A DNA stretch of 64,000 nucleotides. Origin: Sesamum alatum (lineage: Eukaryota > Streptophyta > Magnoliopsida > Lamiales > Pedaliaceae). The translations under genes were made by a program, and so were the position numbers. Every line of letters begins with the position of its first letter. The stretch's first letter is position 1. The notes beneath the pieces were generated by a model. The model was not told the DNA's origin, did not search any database, and saw only the letters and a list, made by a program, of their open reading frames with translations. The stretch is taken from positions 14,528,136 through 14,592,135 of the forward strand of contig JACGWO010000013.1 of the NCBI GenBank assembly GCA_034509735.1. Reading direction: 5' to 3'. This document shows positions 10,676 to 22,056 of the stretch, piece by piece.

Positions 10676-11332
10676 TGATATGTACTAAAATGTTTAGCCC
10701 AAAACACGAGGCCAGAAGGCACAAAGAGGTTCCTGGGAGCCAAAGGAGAAATACGAAGCCCCACACAAAAGCCCGCATAACCTTAGAGGTAGACTAAAAG
10801 GAACACCGGTGGGGAGGACCAATCAGGCCTCTCCCCAGCGGAGGAAAGGCCCAGCCCAGGCGAAGAATGGGAGCCTAACCAGGGAGGCACATGGTAGAGG
10901 CTTCAGCCTATCAGGAAGTCCAGATAAGGGTAGGCCCAGCCTTATCCTCATACTTGCAAGACTCCTCCAACCACCCTCCTACTTTCTAGGAGTCCAGATG
11001 CAACAAAAGTCTAGGGAAGCCGGTACTTGGCCCTCCTAGAGTTCAAATCAACAAAGAGTCCTTCCCAACCATGGGTCTTCCTCTATAAATACCGACCTAC
11101 TGGGCTGGCACAAGTAATGTTTTTTCCACTATTCTAGCACACGAATTTATGCTCCCAATTGCACCTAGTTTATTTTATGCTCATTTTTCACAAAATCTTA
11201 TCGCTCTATTACTTTATTCAAATTTATTCTCCTACAACTTCTTACTGACTTGAGTGTCGGAGTGCTAACGCTTTTTTGCAGATCCCATTTTCATAGATTG
11301 CGGAAATTCAAGGTCCACTCGATTCAAGCCCA
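10676..11332 (+). repeat. Gypsy 3' LTR
   Basis: It matches the 5' LTR from TGATATGTACTAAAATG onward; an extra TGAT at 10672-10675 leaves the exact first base uncertain. The TATA-like CTATAAATACC is conserved near 11083. A stretch of about 14 bp present in the 5' LTR near 5716 is missing here. It ends in GCCCA at 11332, followed by the duplication AGAAC. Confidence 0.85.
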
Positions 11333-11388
11333 AGAACGAGCTCTCTTCGCTCACATAAAGAACAATAGTAATTATTAATAAAAATATT

Positions 11389-12744
11389 GGCTAAAATGCA
11401 TAAAACCCGCTTCTATTTTAAAAATAGGCGAAAAACCCCTCTGTGTTTTGTAAAATTCCGCTCAATCACCCATCTCTGTTAAAAATCACTAACGGCGTTA
11501 ACTTTTTGATAAATTAACCGTTATGCCCTTACTTATTATATTTTGTTCTTTATTTTAATGACCGTTCGATTTTTATTGATTATATCAGAGTCGTTAGATC
11601 TAATAAATTAATTTTGACCATTGGATCTTAAATTTATAAAAGAAAATTTAATGGTATAGATTTAACTAATTTTAAATATATATATATATATATATATTTA
11701 AAAAGTAAATTGCATTTAAAGTAAACCAACCCCTACACCCCCCATCGAAACCCCGCCCCCTGCCCCCTAACACCCCCTGCCCCCGCCGCCCCTAAACTTG
11801 ACCGCTGCGGGCCCCCAGAGAAGGGGGGTGACAGCGACGACGTCGCCCCCGAATCTGGACGACCTACCATCGCCAGATCTGCGCCATTCTGGTAACGACG
11901 ACTGCCCAGATTGGGGGCGACGATGACATCCCGTAGGCAAGGTGATGGTCGCCAAGAACAACACAACTTGGCCGACGACGGGTGCCGCCGTCGCCCGGGT
12001 GTGTCTTTTTTTTTAGTTTTTAGTCCTTTTTGTTTTTAAAATTTTAAAAGTGAGTAAAATTTTAATTAATTAAATTTAAAATAATTCATTTACTTTTTTT
12101 TTAAATTTAGAATAATTAAAGAAAAGTATTAAATAAAATTTCAACAGTTATAACAATTTTAAAGTTTAATATTATTTAAATTAAATAAAGATAATTTATT
12201 TAAATATTTTTAACTAAATTATATTTTAAATTAGTTAAAAATGTATAATATTTTATAGTTAATAAAAATTTATATTCGTTAAGATATTTAAATTTAAAAA
12301 ATAAATTTACTATATTAATCTTTGTATTCTCAATTTAAATAATATTATAAAACTTCGAAAAACTTATATATATATTTGTATTTTTAAATAAATATATTTC
12401 CAAAAATATATATAATTTTTTAGATAAATAAAAACATAAAATAATATGTAGAGGAGAAATGGCAAAAAGAACACTCCAAACAAGCCTTCGCAACATATAT
12501 AGACCACATGAGGGTATTTTCGTCAAAAAGGAATAAAAAGAGCTCAAAAACAACTAAAAATATACACCCAGACGCACAACACGCGCGTCCATTACACCTT
12601 CCATTAATTCATAATGGAAGGGGTGTTTTTTGCAGGCTTTTACAAAACATAGAGGGATTTTTCGCCTATTTTTAAAATAGAAGTCGGGGGGGGGGGGGTT
12701 TAGCCGACTTTTCAAAACACAGAGGGATTTAATGCCTTTTAGCC
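11389..12744. mobile_element. Mutator-type element with GC-rich cargo
   Basis: The ends are GGCTAAAATGCATAAAACCC and the inverse ending TTAATGCCTTTTAGCC. Long arms contain AAAATAGGCGAAAAACCCCTC and its inverse near 12655-12680. The flanks TAAAAATATT (11379-11388) and TAAAAATTTT (12745-12754) form a 9-10 bp duplication with one mismatch. The middle carries a GC-rich block unlike the AT-rich surroundings. A run of G at about 12688-12700 disrupts the right arm. It lies within the split Harbinger-type MITE. Confidence 0.7.
11720..12005 (-). other. GC-rich cargo, possible captured gene fragment
   Basis: This block of about 285 bp is strongly GC-rich in a strongly AT-rich element. On the minus strand it has overlapping open frames of 65-77 codons rich in Gly, Arg and Pro, beginning near 11966. 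No domain is recognisable. Transduplicated host exons in Mutator-type elements (Pack-MULEs) look like this, but the donor cannot be named from the sequence alone. Confidence 0.4.
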
Positions 12745-13216
12745 TAAAAATTTTCATCAAAATGAGTATAACTCATTTATTCTAAACTATTCAGTTTAAA
12801 TGAAATCGAGATTAATAACAACTTAACAATAAATTTTCGGGAAAAACATAAAAGCAAGGCATGTTTACCTAATTGCTGACTTCGACTTAGTAGTTTCGGG
12901 AATTTGGTTATTTTTTTCTCAAATTATGTACCGTTATTATTAGAATGAAGGAGAAAAGAATTTAAGAAAAATTATATAGGGGTAATATAGTAAATAAAAA
13001 TGAAATATATGTTTTTACATCTTTTTTCCTAGTACATTCACTTTTCCACCCAATTTTGGACGGAAACAAAATTGGACTCCCGAGGAGTTTCATATACATA
13101 GTTTTATTTTCCTTCCATCTTTTAACCCTAACCAAACACAATTTTTTCTTATACATTCCTTTTTACTTCCACTTCTCTTGTACTCCCACTTTTCACCCCA
13201 ACCAAACAAACTCTTA

Positions 13217-13805
13217 ATATACTGAACTGTAGTAAAAATTGCAAATGTACCAAATCTGAAGATTTGTGGATGGAATATTGGTTTTTGATTTTTGTTGGTG
13301 TTCAATTCAAGAAAATGATACATCAGAAATGGAAGGCAAGCCCTAGAAAGGAGAAGGAAACAGAAAAATGAGGGAAGGAAAACTATTCTTCTTATACCCA
13401 TCGCACATATTTTGTCTTTCTTCTATGGAATTTTTGATCATATAACTCATATCCTTCTAAAATCATAAATTAACACATATGCTAGTAAACAAAATATAAA
13501 ATAATCCTACAATATATCTGAGTAAGTAAATAAAATATTATATTAGCCTATAATAATTTATCCCTAAAAATATCATTCATAAATCTATCACACTATAATC
13601 AAATTAAGAGTAGTAAAAATGGCCTTAAGAATTTCTTTAGACATAGGACCCCACTTGCCCCAGATATGAGGCACAACGAATTGGATCCGCTAGATCAAAT
13701 TTAAATCTTTTGAAACATTAAAAACCCTTCAATGTTAAAAATTTAATAACAAACTATTTGTTTCAATAATTAACACTATTTTCTCATATTTTATAAAGGT
13801 ATATT
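13217..13805. other. Intergenic sequence, nothing recognised
   Basis: The stretch is AT-rich, without a recognisable gene or repeat. It separates the Harbinger-type MITE from the nested copia LTR cluster. Confidence 0.5.
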
Positions 13806-14119
13806 TGTAAGCGAAGCGGATCGGCCTAAGAGAGAGCGCGGCGGAAGCGCGGGGGCGGTAAAAACAAAAATGTAACATGCATAACGGAATTAAAGCGAAA
13901 TTTAAAACCGGATCAATGGGTGTTCCTTGATTCTCCCAGGCGTTCGGTATATCTCATGAATAAACGAAAACATGCAAGATTCATGGAGGCCATAGGGTAG
14001 AACGAATAAACGGGAACCGTAACTAGTGTACTCACCCTTGTAGCTTTCTTCGTTCGGTACACACGTTGTTCCTGGATTCGCCACCTAGATCCCAATGTAG
14101 AGATCCTCGAAATCGTCCA

Positions 14120-14506
14120 TGTTAGAATAGGTGACCGTAAAATCAATCTTGTTAGGTTTACGTAACCTATTTCTGACATTAGGTGTTTAAATAAAGTTCA
14201 TTCTGAATAAAAGTGATGTTCAGTTACGACATTAATACTTTGTTTGTGTTCACTTACTACTTTGATATCTATAACTGTTCAATGCACAACCAAAGCCCAC
14301 AAACCGAGATGTTAATCCAAGAAACTGGACTGTGCATAGAATGGCAAGTCATGGAATCACTTTATGTGGATCGGTTTGAAAAACTCCATGTCAAAGGACC
14401 TCGAGATTGGGTATCGAAGGTCCATTCGAGACTTGCACTAAGTGATTACAGTCGGGTTTCATCGACAAGTGACAAGAGTCATCCATGCAATACTAGTGGG
14501 TTGCCT
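14120..14506 (+). repeat. Copia 5' LTR, first 387 bp only
   Basis: It aligns with 20044-20426 of the 3' LTR from TGTTAGAATAGGTGACCG to the phrase CCATGCAATACTAGTGGGTT. After that the two LTRs have nothing in common. The last ~1.6 kb of the LTR and the usual primer-binding site are absent from this side. Confidence 0.8.
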
Positions 14507-14815
14507 GCGCGCGCGCACACCCGACCAGCGCGTCCAGCGTGCGTGACAGGCAGACGCAAAGGCCTGTTGGCCGCGCGCGCAGGGAGCGCCGCAAAGCAGC
14601 GCGCACAGGCAGGGGAGCCTGTGAGCGGCCGCCTGGCCAGCGCACCCAGCGCGCGCGGCGATGGATGCTGCTAGCCAGTGGTCGCGCGCACAGGGCAGCG
14701 GCCAGGTGTGCGCACGCAGGCAAGGGATGTCTCTGGCGCGCGCGCCCGACCAGCACACCCAGCGCGTAGGTGGCAGGCTAGGAACGCTGCCGGTGGCGGC
14801 GGCCGTTGCTGATTT
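14503..14815. repeat. GC-rich degenerate tandem repeat (~115-bp period, about 3 units)
   Basis: The words CCGACCAGCGCGTCCAGCG (about 14520), CTGGCCAGCGCACCCAGCG (about 14633) and CCGACCAGCACACCCAGCG (about 14748) recur at 112-116 bp spacing. They are embedded in GCGCGC-rich sequence with CAGGCAG words. The block is far more GC-rich than anything nearby. Its open frames on both strands are a by-product of this composition. Confidence 0.55.
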
Positions 14816-15927
14816 CCGTCTTCGTTATTATTTTTTCAGAATTGTTTATTTTGAGATTCTAGATTATTTTCTGCCTATTTTCTAAAAAGACATTATTTAG
14901 AGATATTTTATTTTTGGGTTGGTTTGGAACCACCTAAAATTTAATATTGTCTATATAATGAGGAAAGGATTTCCTAGCAAGGAAATTGCAATGGTTGCAC
15001 CGACAGTCGAATTTCTACTGTGGAAATTTTACGTTTATGCTATTAATGATATTGGTTATCATGTGATTATGTGAATGACATGTTTACTTGAATATGTGAA
15101 ATGCTATTTGCGTTGATGAGAATGGATGATCACAAAGCCCTTAGACCGAATGTATGGTTTATTTTTATGTTAGGCTTATGTGCCTCGTTTTAATTATGCC
15201 CTTTCTTTTTCTGGTTTCTTTGGAATAATAAATCCTTCTTTCTCCCTCCTTATGTACTCCTCCCGGGTGTTCGTCGGGGTTTCTTTTTAAATTGTAATGA
15301 GAGTAGGTAGATGTGAGGTTTTCTTTAAATTCTTTTTAAATTTGCATGTGGAATATATGATGGATGAATGGTTTATTTATCATGTTCTTGTTGAAGCATG
15401 CAATTGTGTTGTGCATATGTTTATGTATGATGTGTGATGAGGTCTTTGTCTTTCAAAACTCTCACTTGTTTGGACCAAGATAAAATATTAGACCCCTAAT
15501 AAAATGGACTAGAACCTAAAGTTGTTCGTCCAAGCCCTTCCATCCATGACAAAATAAGGAAGCTAGTTTTAGTCAATTGTGTGGTCTCGCGAGTCTAACA
15601 CCTGAATAACTTGATTGCTTGGAGTACTCGGGATCACGTAAAAGGGTGAGGCAAAACATCTTGGGGATCTCGTTGGACGAGAATGGTATGGAATACCTCC
15701 CACAAAGTTATTTTCCATGCGAATCGTAAAAGCGGGGTATGGAGATTTTCGTTGTGGATCCCAAGCCCACTAGAAAAAAGTTTCCTGAAAACAACATTTG
15801 AGAGTGGCGTGTTTTCGTAGAAAATAGTGGAGCATTAAATGACTGAAGTCCAAGTCTTTAATTTGTTATTTAGCACCACTTTATTTCTGCTGATTGTATG
15901 ATTTTATTTTACATGTAGGTTTAAACA
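14816..15927 (+). other. Leader-like segment replacing the rest of the copia 5' LTR
   Basis: This sequence does not match the 3' LTR. It has a TATA-like CTATATAATGAGG near 14951, a long untranslated stretch, and leads straight to the gag ATG at 15928. It may be the LTR end and leader of a different element, joined by recombination or by insertion plus deletion. I could not find an internal TG...CA border or a recognisable tRNA primer site. Confidence 0.4.
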
Positions 15928-16770
15928 ATGTCTAAGAATCCATTATCCTGTATACTTAAGATAAATAAATTCAATGGAACAAATTACAACGACTGGTTGT
16001 GCAATCTGAGGATAGTACTCAATTATGAGAACCAATGCTATGTCATGGACAGGCCGTTTCCTCGGACTTTGCCAGCTGAATCCAGGCCAGAAGAAGGTGA
16101 GATGTTCGAAGTTTGGCACCGGGATAACCGGAAAGTCCTTCGCATCATACTAGCATGTACGCCTAATGAGATGCAGAAATAGTATGAAAGGCTTGACGCT
16201 GTTCCTTCCATAATGGCTCGCCTGAAGGATTGCTATGCAGTCCCTGACCGGCATACTAGGTATGTCTCTACGAAGGCGTTCTTTAGAACGAAGATGACCG
16301 AAGGATCCTCTGTACATGAGCATGGGGTGAAGATGCTTACCTTAGCGGAAAAGCTTGAAGACCTCAAGGCAGGGCTCGATATCGAGACATACATCGATGT
16401 GATCCTTCAATTACTCCCACCCTCCTTCGACCAATTTATTATTAACTACAACATGAATGCACTTGAGAAGGGCATACATGAGTTAATTAGTATGTTGGTT
16501 CAATACGAGGCAACGACCACAAAGTCTACGCCGTCTATATTGATTGGAGAGGCTTCAACTTTCAAGATGAAAGGCAAGGGTTCCGGATGTTGGAGAAGGA
16601 AGAAGGGAAAAGGAAAGACTGTCGCAAACCACTACAAACGCTAAAAGTGTTCCGTTGCCAAAAATGGGGAAAGGAAAGGGGAAGAAGAAGGTTGGCTCGA
16701 AGGAACAGTCAAGGGCAATGACATATGCGTTCATTACCGTGAGAAAGGGCATTGGAAGAGGGATTGCCCC
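15928..16770 (+). pseudogene. Copia gag (capsid) with CCHC knuckle, broken
   Basis: The ATG at 15928 opens a frame reading KINKFNGTNYNDWLCNLRIVL, the usual start of the UBN2/gag-polypeptide domain of copia elements. A TAG at 16180-16182 interrupts the frame, which then continues without shift to a TAA at 16642-16644. Past this stop the same frame reads CVHYREKGHWKRDC at 16726-16767, a CX2CX4HX4C knuckle whose second Cys has become Tyr. Gag forms the virus-like particle and the knuckle binds RNA. With two nonsense codons and a lost zinc ligand it cannot work as one protein. Confidence 0.85.
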
Positions 16771-16799
16771 AAATTCCTCTCCGAGCAAGGTATGAATGT

Positions 16800-16960
16800 G
16801 TTTGAGGTTAATACGGTCACTAACTCTACTTCGTGGGTATTAGATACAGACTGTGGAGCTCACATTTGCAATGACTCGCAGGTGTTGGAAAGAAGCGAAA
16901 AACTAAGTAAAGGCGAGGTAGTCCTAAGGCTCGGCGATGGTAAAAGGCCGTTGCTGCAGA
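16800..16960 (+). pseudogene. Copia aspartic protease, active site mutated
   Basis: In the same frame as gag, SWVLDTDCGAHICND (about 16831-16875) aligns with the protease core. The catalytic triplet, normally Asp-Thr/Ser-Gly, reads Asp-Thr-Asp at 16843-16851. Flap-type residues ELVLRLGDG-like follow. The protease would cut the Gag-Pol polyprotein; the changed Gly should abolish this. A shift follows near 16960. Confidence 0.75.
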
Positions 16961-16989
16961 AACAGTAGGAACCGTTAGCTTAGTAGTTA

Positions 16990-18075
16990 ATGATCATGTT
17001 AGGATAGAATTAAAGGATTGTTGTTACGTACCTAGCATGATCAAAAATATTATTTTCATTCTGTTGTTAGACAATAGTGGTTATAAATTTTCGGTCAATA
17101 AAAATTGCTTTTATTTGATGAATGGTGGATTTACTGATCTGCTAGGTACACTTAATAACGGCCTTTATATTCTGCAAAATTCTAATTTAATCATGATTGC
17201 TCAACACAAACACAAAATAGATAACTATGAGAACGCACAATTGTGGCATGCAAGGCTAGGTCACATCTCTCAAGATAGGATGAAGAGGTTGGTAAACTCA
17301 AAGAACCTAGAGGTGGGCGACTTGGTAACCTACAAACCTGTGAATCCTACCTGAAAGGGAAAATGACCAAAAGGCCCTTTGTTGGAGAAAGTAGGCTTGC
17401 CACAAGTCTATTGGACTTGGTCCATACGGACGTGTGTAGACCACTAAGTACCACGCGGTATGGTTATGGTTATGTTTACCTAATGAGGTACAAGTATTTG
17501 TAAAAGTTATGGTTATGTTTACCTTCACCGATGATCACTCACGGTATAGTTATATTTACCTAATGAGGTACGAGTCTGACGTTCTTGTGAGGTTGAAAGA
17601 CTTTAGACTTGAAGTTGAGAACCAAATCGGGTGCAAAATTAAAATCTTGTGGTTAGCCCTAGGTGGCGAGTACTTAACTGGCGAATTTATCGATTATCTA
17701 AAAGAAGACGGTATAGTCTCTGAATGGACACCTCCCGGGACACCTCAGTTAAACGATGTCTCTAAAAGGAGGAATCGAACCCTATTAGACATGGTCCGAT
17801 CCATGATGAGTTTTACCGAACTACCTTTGTCTTTTTGGGGCTATGCACTTGAAACAACAACCAAGTTATTAAAAAGGGCGTCGTCTAATGTAGTAACCCT
17901 GACACCATATGAGATATGGCACGATAAGCCTGCTTCCTACAAATACTTGAGAGTGTGGGCTAGCCCTACATACGTCAAGAGGTTAGTGGGAGACAAGTTA
18001 GAATCAAGGTCCAGCTTGTGCAGGTTCGTTGGATATCCAAAGGAAATTATAGGTTATTACTTTTATGACCCCTAA
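16990..18075 (+). pseudogene. Copia integrase (GAG-pre-integrase, HHCC, catalytic core), inactivated
   Basis: The frame at 17037-17354 contains the pre-integrase domain ending LWHARLGHISQDRMKRL, the His pair of the HHCC finger. A frameshift near 17340 separates it from the Cys part (KGKMTKRPF). A local duplication of about 48 bp around 17460-17508 repeats the coding phrase for GYGYVYLMRY. The frame 17509-18075 holds TFTDDHSRY with the first catalytic Asp, but the second Asp region reads WLALGGEYL, with Ala where Asp is expected. The Glu site reads VSKRRNRTLLDMV, with Lys at 17764-17766 in place of Glu. Two of three catalytic residues are gone. Confidence 0.85.
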
Positions 18076-18109
18076 GAACAAAAGGTCTTTGTTTCGAGGA
18101 ATGCAGTAT

Positions 18110-20029
18110 TCTTGAAAAAAGGTTTTCCATCGGATGTCCAATGTGATGAACTGCTCTTTGAAGAATCAAGTGAGAGACATCAGTCATCAGTGCTAGGAAC
18201 CATTGATACTTCGCTAAGAGGTTTTAGGTTAAGTACCCAACGAATTGAGCAGCCTCGTGAGGCTCAACATGTTGGACAGCCTCTTCAAGCCCACATGTCG
18301 AACAACCTCCCGAGGAGCTAACCATGGTACCAGAATCGCCGGCTCTAGTCGTGTCTGTGCCCACAGCTACCACTAATATCCTTCGTAGGTCAGCCAGAGT
18401 GCCACGCCCTCTCGTGAGGTATGGCTTTTTGGGCATGACAGGTCAATTGGATAAGGATTCTAAGACAGTCAGGGACGCGATGTCTGACATCGATTCGGGG
18501 AAGTGGCTTGAGGCCATGAAAAACGAAATTGACTCCATGAGTGCAAACCAAGTATGGATGCTTGTGGACCCACCCAAAGGTATTAAACCCGTCGGGTGTA
18601 AATGGGTCTATAAGTGTGAACTTGGCATTGATGGAGAAGTAACTACCTTCAAAGCTAGGCTAGTGGCGAAAGGCTACACTTAAGGATCCAGGGTCGACTT
18701 TGAGTATACCTACTCGCCAGTAGCCATGCTAAGTCCATTCGGATTATGCTTGCCATAGCTGCATGGTATGACTATGAAATATGGCAGATGGATATGAAAA
18801 CAACATTTCTTAATGGTTTCGTTGAGGAAGAGATCTATATGGATCAGCCGGAGGGATTCGCTATAGTTGGAGAAGAGCAGAAAGTCTGCTATCTCCAAAA
18901 GTCCATCTATGGCCTCAAACAAGCAGCTCATAGTTGGAACATTCGTTTTGATGAAGTCATACAAGGATACAATTTCATCAAAATGAGTGTGACCCTTTTG
19001 TATACAAGAAGGTCAGTGGGAGCTCGTAGTGTTCCTAGTGCTTTATGTGGACGACATTCTACTCATTGGGAATGACATCAGAATATTAGGTGACACAAAA
19101 GCTTGGTTGCCTACTCAATTCTCCATGAAGGATTTGGGTGAAGAATCCTACATTAGAGGCATCCAGATCGTCAGAACAGATCTAAGAGAATGTTAGGAAT
19201 GACCCAAAACTCGTATGTTGAGAAAATCCTAAAAAGATTTAACATGGATAACTCCAAATGAAGTTTCCTTCCCATGAGGCATGGGATCAAGTTATCCAAG
19301 AAACAGTCTCCCAAGACTGATGAAGAGTTTAAAAGGATGACGGTCATCCCCTATGCTTCAGCCGTAGGCAGCATCCAATATGTCATCCACTGCACCAAGC
19401 CTGACGTCGCTTACGCTTTGAGTGTACTAGCAAATATCAGTCCTACGCAGGCGAGACACATTGGAATACGATCAAGAGTATCCTTAAGTACCTAAGGAGG
19501 ACTAAGGACATATTCTTGGTCTATGGTGGTAGAGAGTTGATACTGGAAGGTTTTAAGCGACGCTAGCTTCCAGTCAGACAATGATAATGCCAAGTCTCAA
19601 TTGGGCTATGTGTTCAAAACTTAATAGTGGAGTGGTGGCTTGGAAAAGTTCCAAGCAAGACACCACAATTGATTCCACCACAGAGGCTGAATACATAGCC
19701 ACTTTGGAGTTGCCAAGGAAGCGATTTAGATGAGAAACTACATCCAAGAGTTAGGTGTGGTGCCTAGCACTGCCGAGCCAATAGTTATCTTTTGTTATAA
19801 CAACGGGGCTATTTCGCAAGCTAAGGAACCTAGATCTCATCACCGATCCAGGCACATACTTAGATGCTACCACCTATTGAGGGAAATGGCAGGAAGGGGT
19901 GACATTCGGATGGACCGAGTCAGCTCAGCAGACAATACAATAGATCCTTTGACAAAGCCCATGTCACAAATTGCTCACACGCAGCATCTTGCGAAGATGG
20001 GGTTAAGGTATATGGGTGATTGGCTTTAG
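18110..20029 (+). pseudogene. Copia reverse transcriptase and RNase H, broken
   Basis: The RT start is seen in frame 18324-18683 (NEIDSMSANQVWMLVDPPKG, GCKWVYKCELGIDGEV, FKARLVAKGYT then TAA). It resumes in frame 18746-19000 (WQMDMKTTFLNGFVEEEIYM, SIYGLKQAAHSWN), and after another shift the catalytic YVDD is intact at 19044-19055. Later pieces read PYASAVGSIQYVIHCTKPDVAYALS (19340-19420) and the RNase H part STTEAEYIA (about 19676-19700). The last frame, 19730-20029, ends MGDWL then TAG. At least five frameshifts or stops are present. The family is Ty1-copia of the TNT1-94 type. Confidence 0.85.
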
Positions 20030-20030
20030 G

Positions 20031-20043
20031 TCAAGTGGGAGAT
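20031..20043 (+). other. Copia polypurine tract
   Basis: The purine run AAGTGGGAGAT just before TGTTAGAATAGG is the expected plus-strand primer next to the 3' LTR. Confidence 0.7.
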
Positions 20044-22056
20044 TGTTAGAATAGGTGACCGTGAAGCCAATCTTGTTAGGCTTACGTAACCTATTTTTGA
20101 CATTAGATGTTTAAATAAAGTTCATTATGAATAAAAGTGATATTCAGTTACGGCATTAGTACTTTGTTTGTGTTCACTTACTGCTTCGATATCTATAACT
20201 ATTCAATGCACAACCAAAGCCCACAAACAAGATGTTAATCCAAGAAACTGGACTGCGTATAGGATGACAAGACATGGAATCAGTTTTTGTGGATCGGTTA
20301 GAAAAACTCCAAGTCGAAGGACCTCGAGATTGGGTATCGAAGGTCCATTCCAGACTTGCACTAAGTGATTGCAATAGCGTTTCATCGATAAGTAAAAAGA
20401 GTCGTCCATGCAATACTAGTGGGTTAGCCAGCTCGGTGTCGGCTGACTGAGGTGACTCATGGGAATTGTCATATAGGAAACCTTGAGTAGGTTGGTCGGT
20501 ATGACTTGGATTCTCAGTTCCAACAGTACGAGATTGGTTCTCAAACTTGAGGGACTACTGTGGTCACATACACACCATGCCTGTATCTTAAGTTTGGGAA
20601 GAGGCTACCAAGTCCAGAGACGTGGTTGATATAAGCCCTATCTAGTGCAGTTAAGATGTGTAGTGTGGACAGTAAGTCCCAAGATAGATTCCACCTCCTG
20701 TCAAACGATTGACAGTAGTGTCTCACTTATACTCTGGGACTCGTCCTCCATAAATCTGTGGCCACAGTGGCTGAACAGTCGGATGGGATCCAAGAGACGT
20801 TTAGTGTGGATGAGCCTAGGCTTAAGTCAAGAATGGGTACCGACATCTAAAGTCTATACTCTAGACTATGGTTGTGAGGTAGTAGACGGAAGGACATGTG
20901 TGTTCAAGAACCTAAATGTTCATGCCACAAAATTCACCTAGTCTCTAGTGCTATGGACCGTTGCTAGACAGCCACCCATAGTGACAGATGAATTCCCGTT
21001 ATGTGATGATTGAAAATTCGACCAAGACTAGCTGAGGGCGAACCTAAAGAGTCACACACAATTCACCGGTAACGGAGGAATTAATTTGGTAATAATTCTG
21101 GGAGATCGAACAATTTAATTAGATTAAGTTGGTTCTCTTCTCGGAGTGTCGTCTTTAATTAGATTAAATACACTTGACTCATAAATAGGATTTATGGAAT
21201 TCGGGAATGGGCTACTTTCATCTTTAACTAGATGGAAATATTATTTGTTGGGCTCAAATATTTATTTGATATTTATTAGAAGCCCAATGGACTATTTTAA
21301 ATAGGATTTAAAATATTCCATAAATCCCATCAAAGGATGGACAGGCGAGATTGATTGTACAGGGCTTGATGAGATGAAGGGCTACGATTAAGTTTGACTT
21401 AATCATAGCCTAGGTTGACTAGGTCAAAATCCTAGTCAAAGTGTGCCTCTCTTAAGAGAGTTTTGAGTAGGAATACGAAAACCCTCAAAACACACACACA
21501 CACACATACTAATCTCTACACTCATCTCTCATACACACACACACACACGGCCAACCAGCCTCTCTCAATCTCGTCCCCTCTCCTCTCTTCACTCCAAGAA
21601 GGTCTTTGTTTCCTAGTCTTTGATACAAGAGAACACTAGATGAATCGATAAGGTTAATTCATAACGCTAGGTTGATTCGTCCTGCCTTATTCTTCTTGAT
21701 CTCTTGCTAGCACGGGAAATCAAGATTCGGTGAATTGTGTGGACGATTTAGTGGGCTCCTACTTTGGGATCTCAGTGGCAAAATGTGGAACAACGCGTGT
21801 AGCCGTACAAAGAAAGACTACAACGGGTAAGTCTCGTTCCATTTGTTCTCTTCGTTACAACCCTATGGCCTCCATGAATTCTACATGCTTTTTCTTTAAT
21901 TCATGAGATACACTGAATGCCTGGGAGGTTCAAGGGAACACCCCTTGAATGACTTGTTTAAATTTCGTAAATTTATGCATGATTTACGTTTCTTGTTTTT
22001 AATTATCGCGCTTCCGCATTCGCGCTTCCTCCTGGGACGATCCACATATCGTTACA
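20044..22056 (+). repeat. Copia 3' LTR (2013 bp)
   Basis: It runs from TGTTAGAATAGGTGACCG to GATCCACATATCGTTACA and is followed by the duplication GTCCA. It is the reference for the two reverse solo LTRs in this cluster. An unusually long LTR for copia, it has (CA)n microsatellites around 21489-21549 in its 3' part and no coding capacity. Confidence 0.9.
21489..21549. repeat. (CA)n microsatellites within copia LTRs
   Basis: Two CA runs flank a short unique piece. Reverse copies of this LTR carry the matching (GT)n run, for example at about 23408-23470, with different lengths. Confidence 0.8.

Larger units (their letters stand above)
5580..11332 (+). mobile_element. Ty3-gypsy (Tat/Ogre-like) LTR retrotransposon, internally deleted
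   Basis: Two similar LTRs of about 0.66 kb (TGATATG...CCA) enclose a 4.4-kb interior. A perfect 5-bp duplication AGAAC lies at 5575-5579 and 11333-11337. The interior starts almost at once with integrase sequence, so the primer-binding site, gag, protease, RT and RNase H are missing. After the integrase come a CCTGC/GCAGG tandem-repeat zone, a long antisense ORF and a G-rich polypurine tract. An antisense ORF behind integrase is a hallmark of the Tat/Ogre branch. The LTRs differ by scattered substitutions and a small deletion, so the insertion is not recent. Confidence 0.85.
5253..13213. mobile_element. Harbinger-type MITE split by two later insertions
   Basis: The left end GGGTTCATTTGGTT (5253-5266) corresponds to the inverse of the right end AACCAAACAAACTC (13200-13213). 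TTA flanks both sides, at 5250-5252 and 13214-13216. The subterminal parts on both sides are purine- or pyrimidine-rich in inverse sense (AAAGGGAAAGTGAAAGGG against CTTTTTACTTCCACTTCTC). The element was split by the gypsy element (5580-11332) and a Mutator-type element (11389-12744). Its own sequence amounts to about 0.83 kb. TTA target and terminal words point to PIF/Harbinger. Confidence 0.5.
14120..22056 (+). mobile_element. Ty1-copia (TNT1-94-like) retrotransposon, full extent, defective
   Basis: The borders TGTTAGAATAGG...TTACA are flanked by the perfect duplication GTCCA at 14115-14119 and 22057-22061. The order is 5' LTR (truncated), an unrelated leader, gag, protease, integrase, RT, RNase H, polypurine tract and 3' LTR, which is the copia order (integrase before RT). 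All ORFs carry stops or frameshifts, and key residues are lost in the CCHC knuckle, protease and integrase. The target was the reverse solo LTR A of the same family. Confidence 0.9.

Noticed and set aside
14459..14769. Arg/Ala-rich open frames on both strands.
   Set aside because: They stem from the GC-rich tandem repeat in the altered copia 5' LTR.
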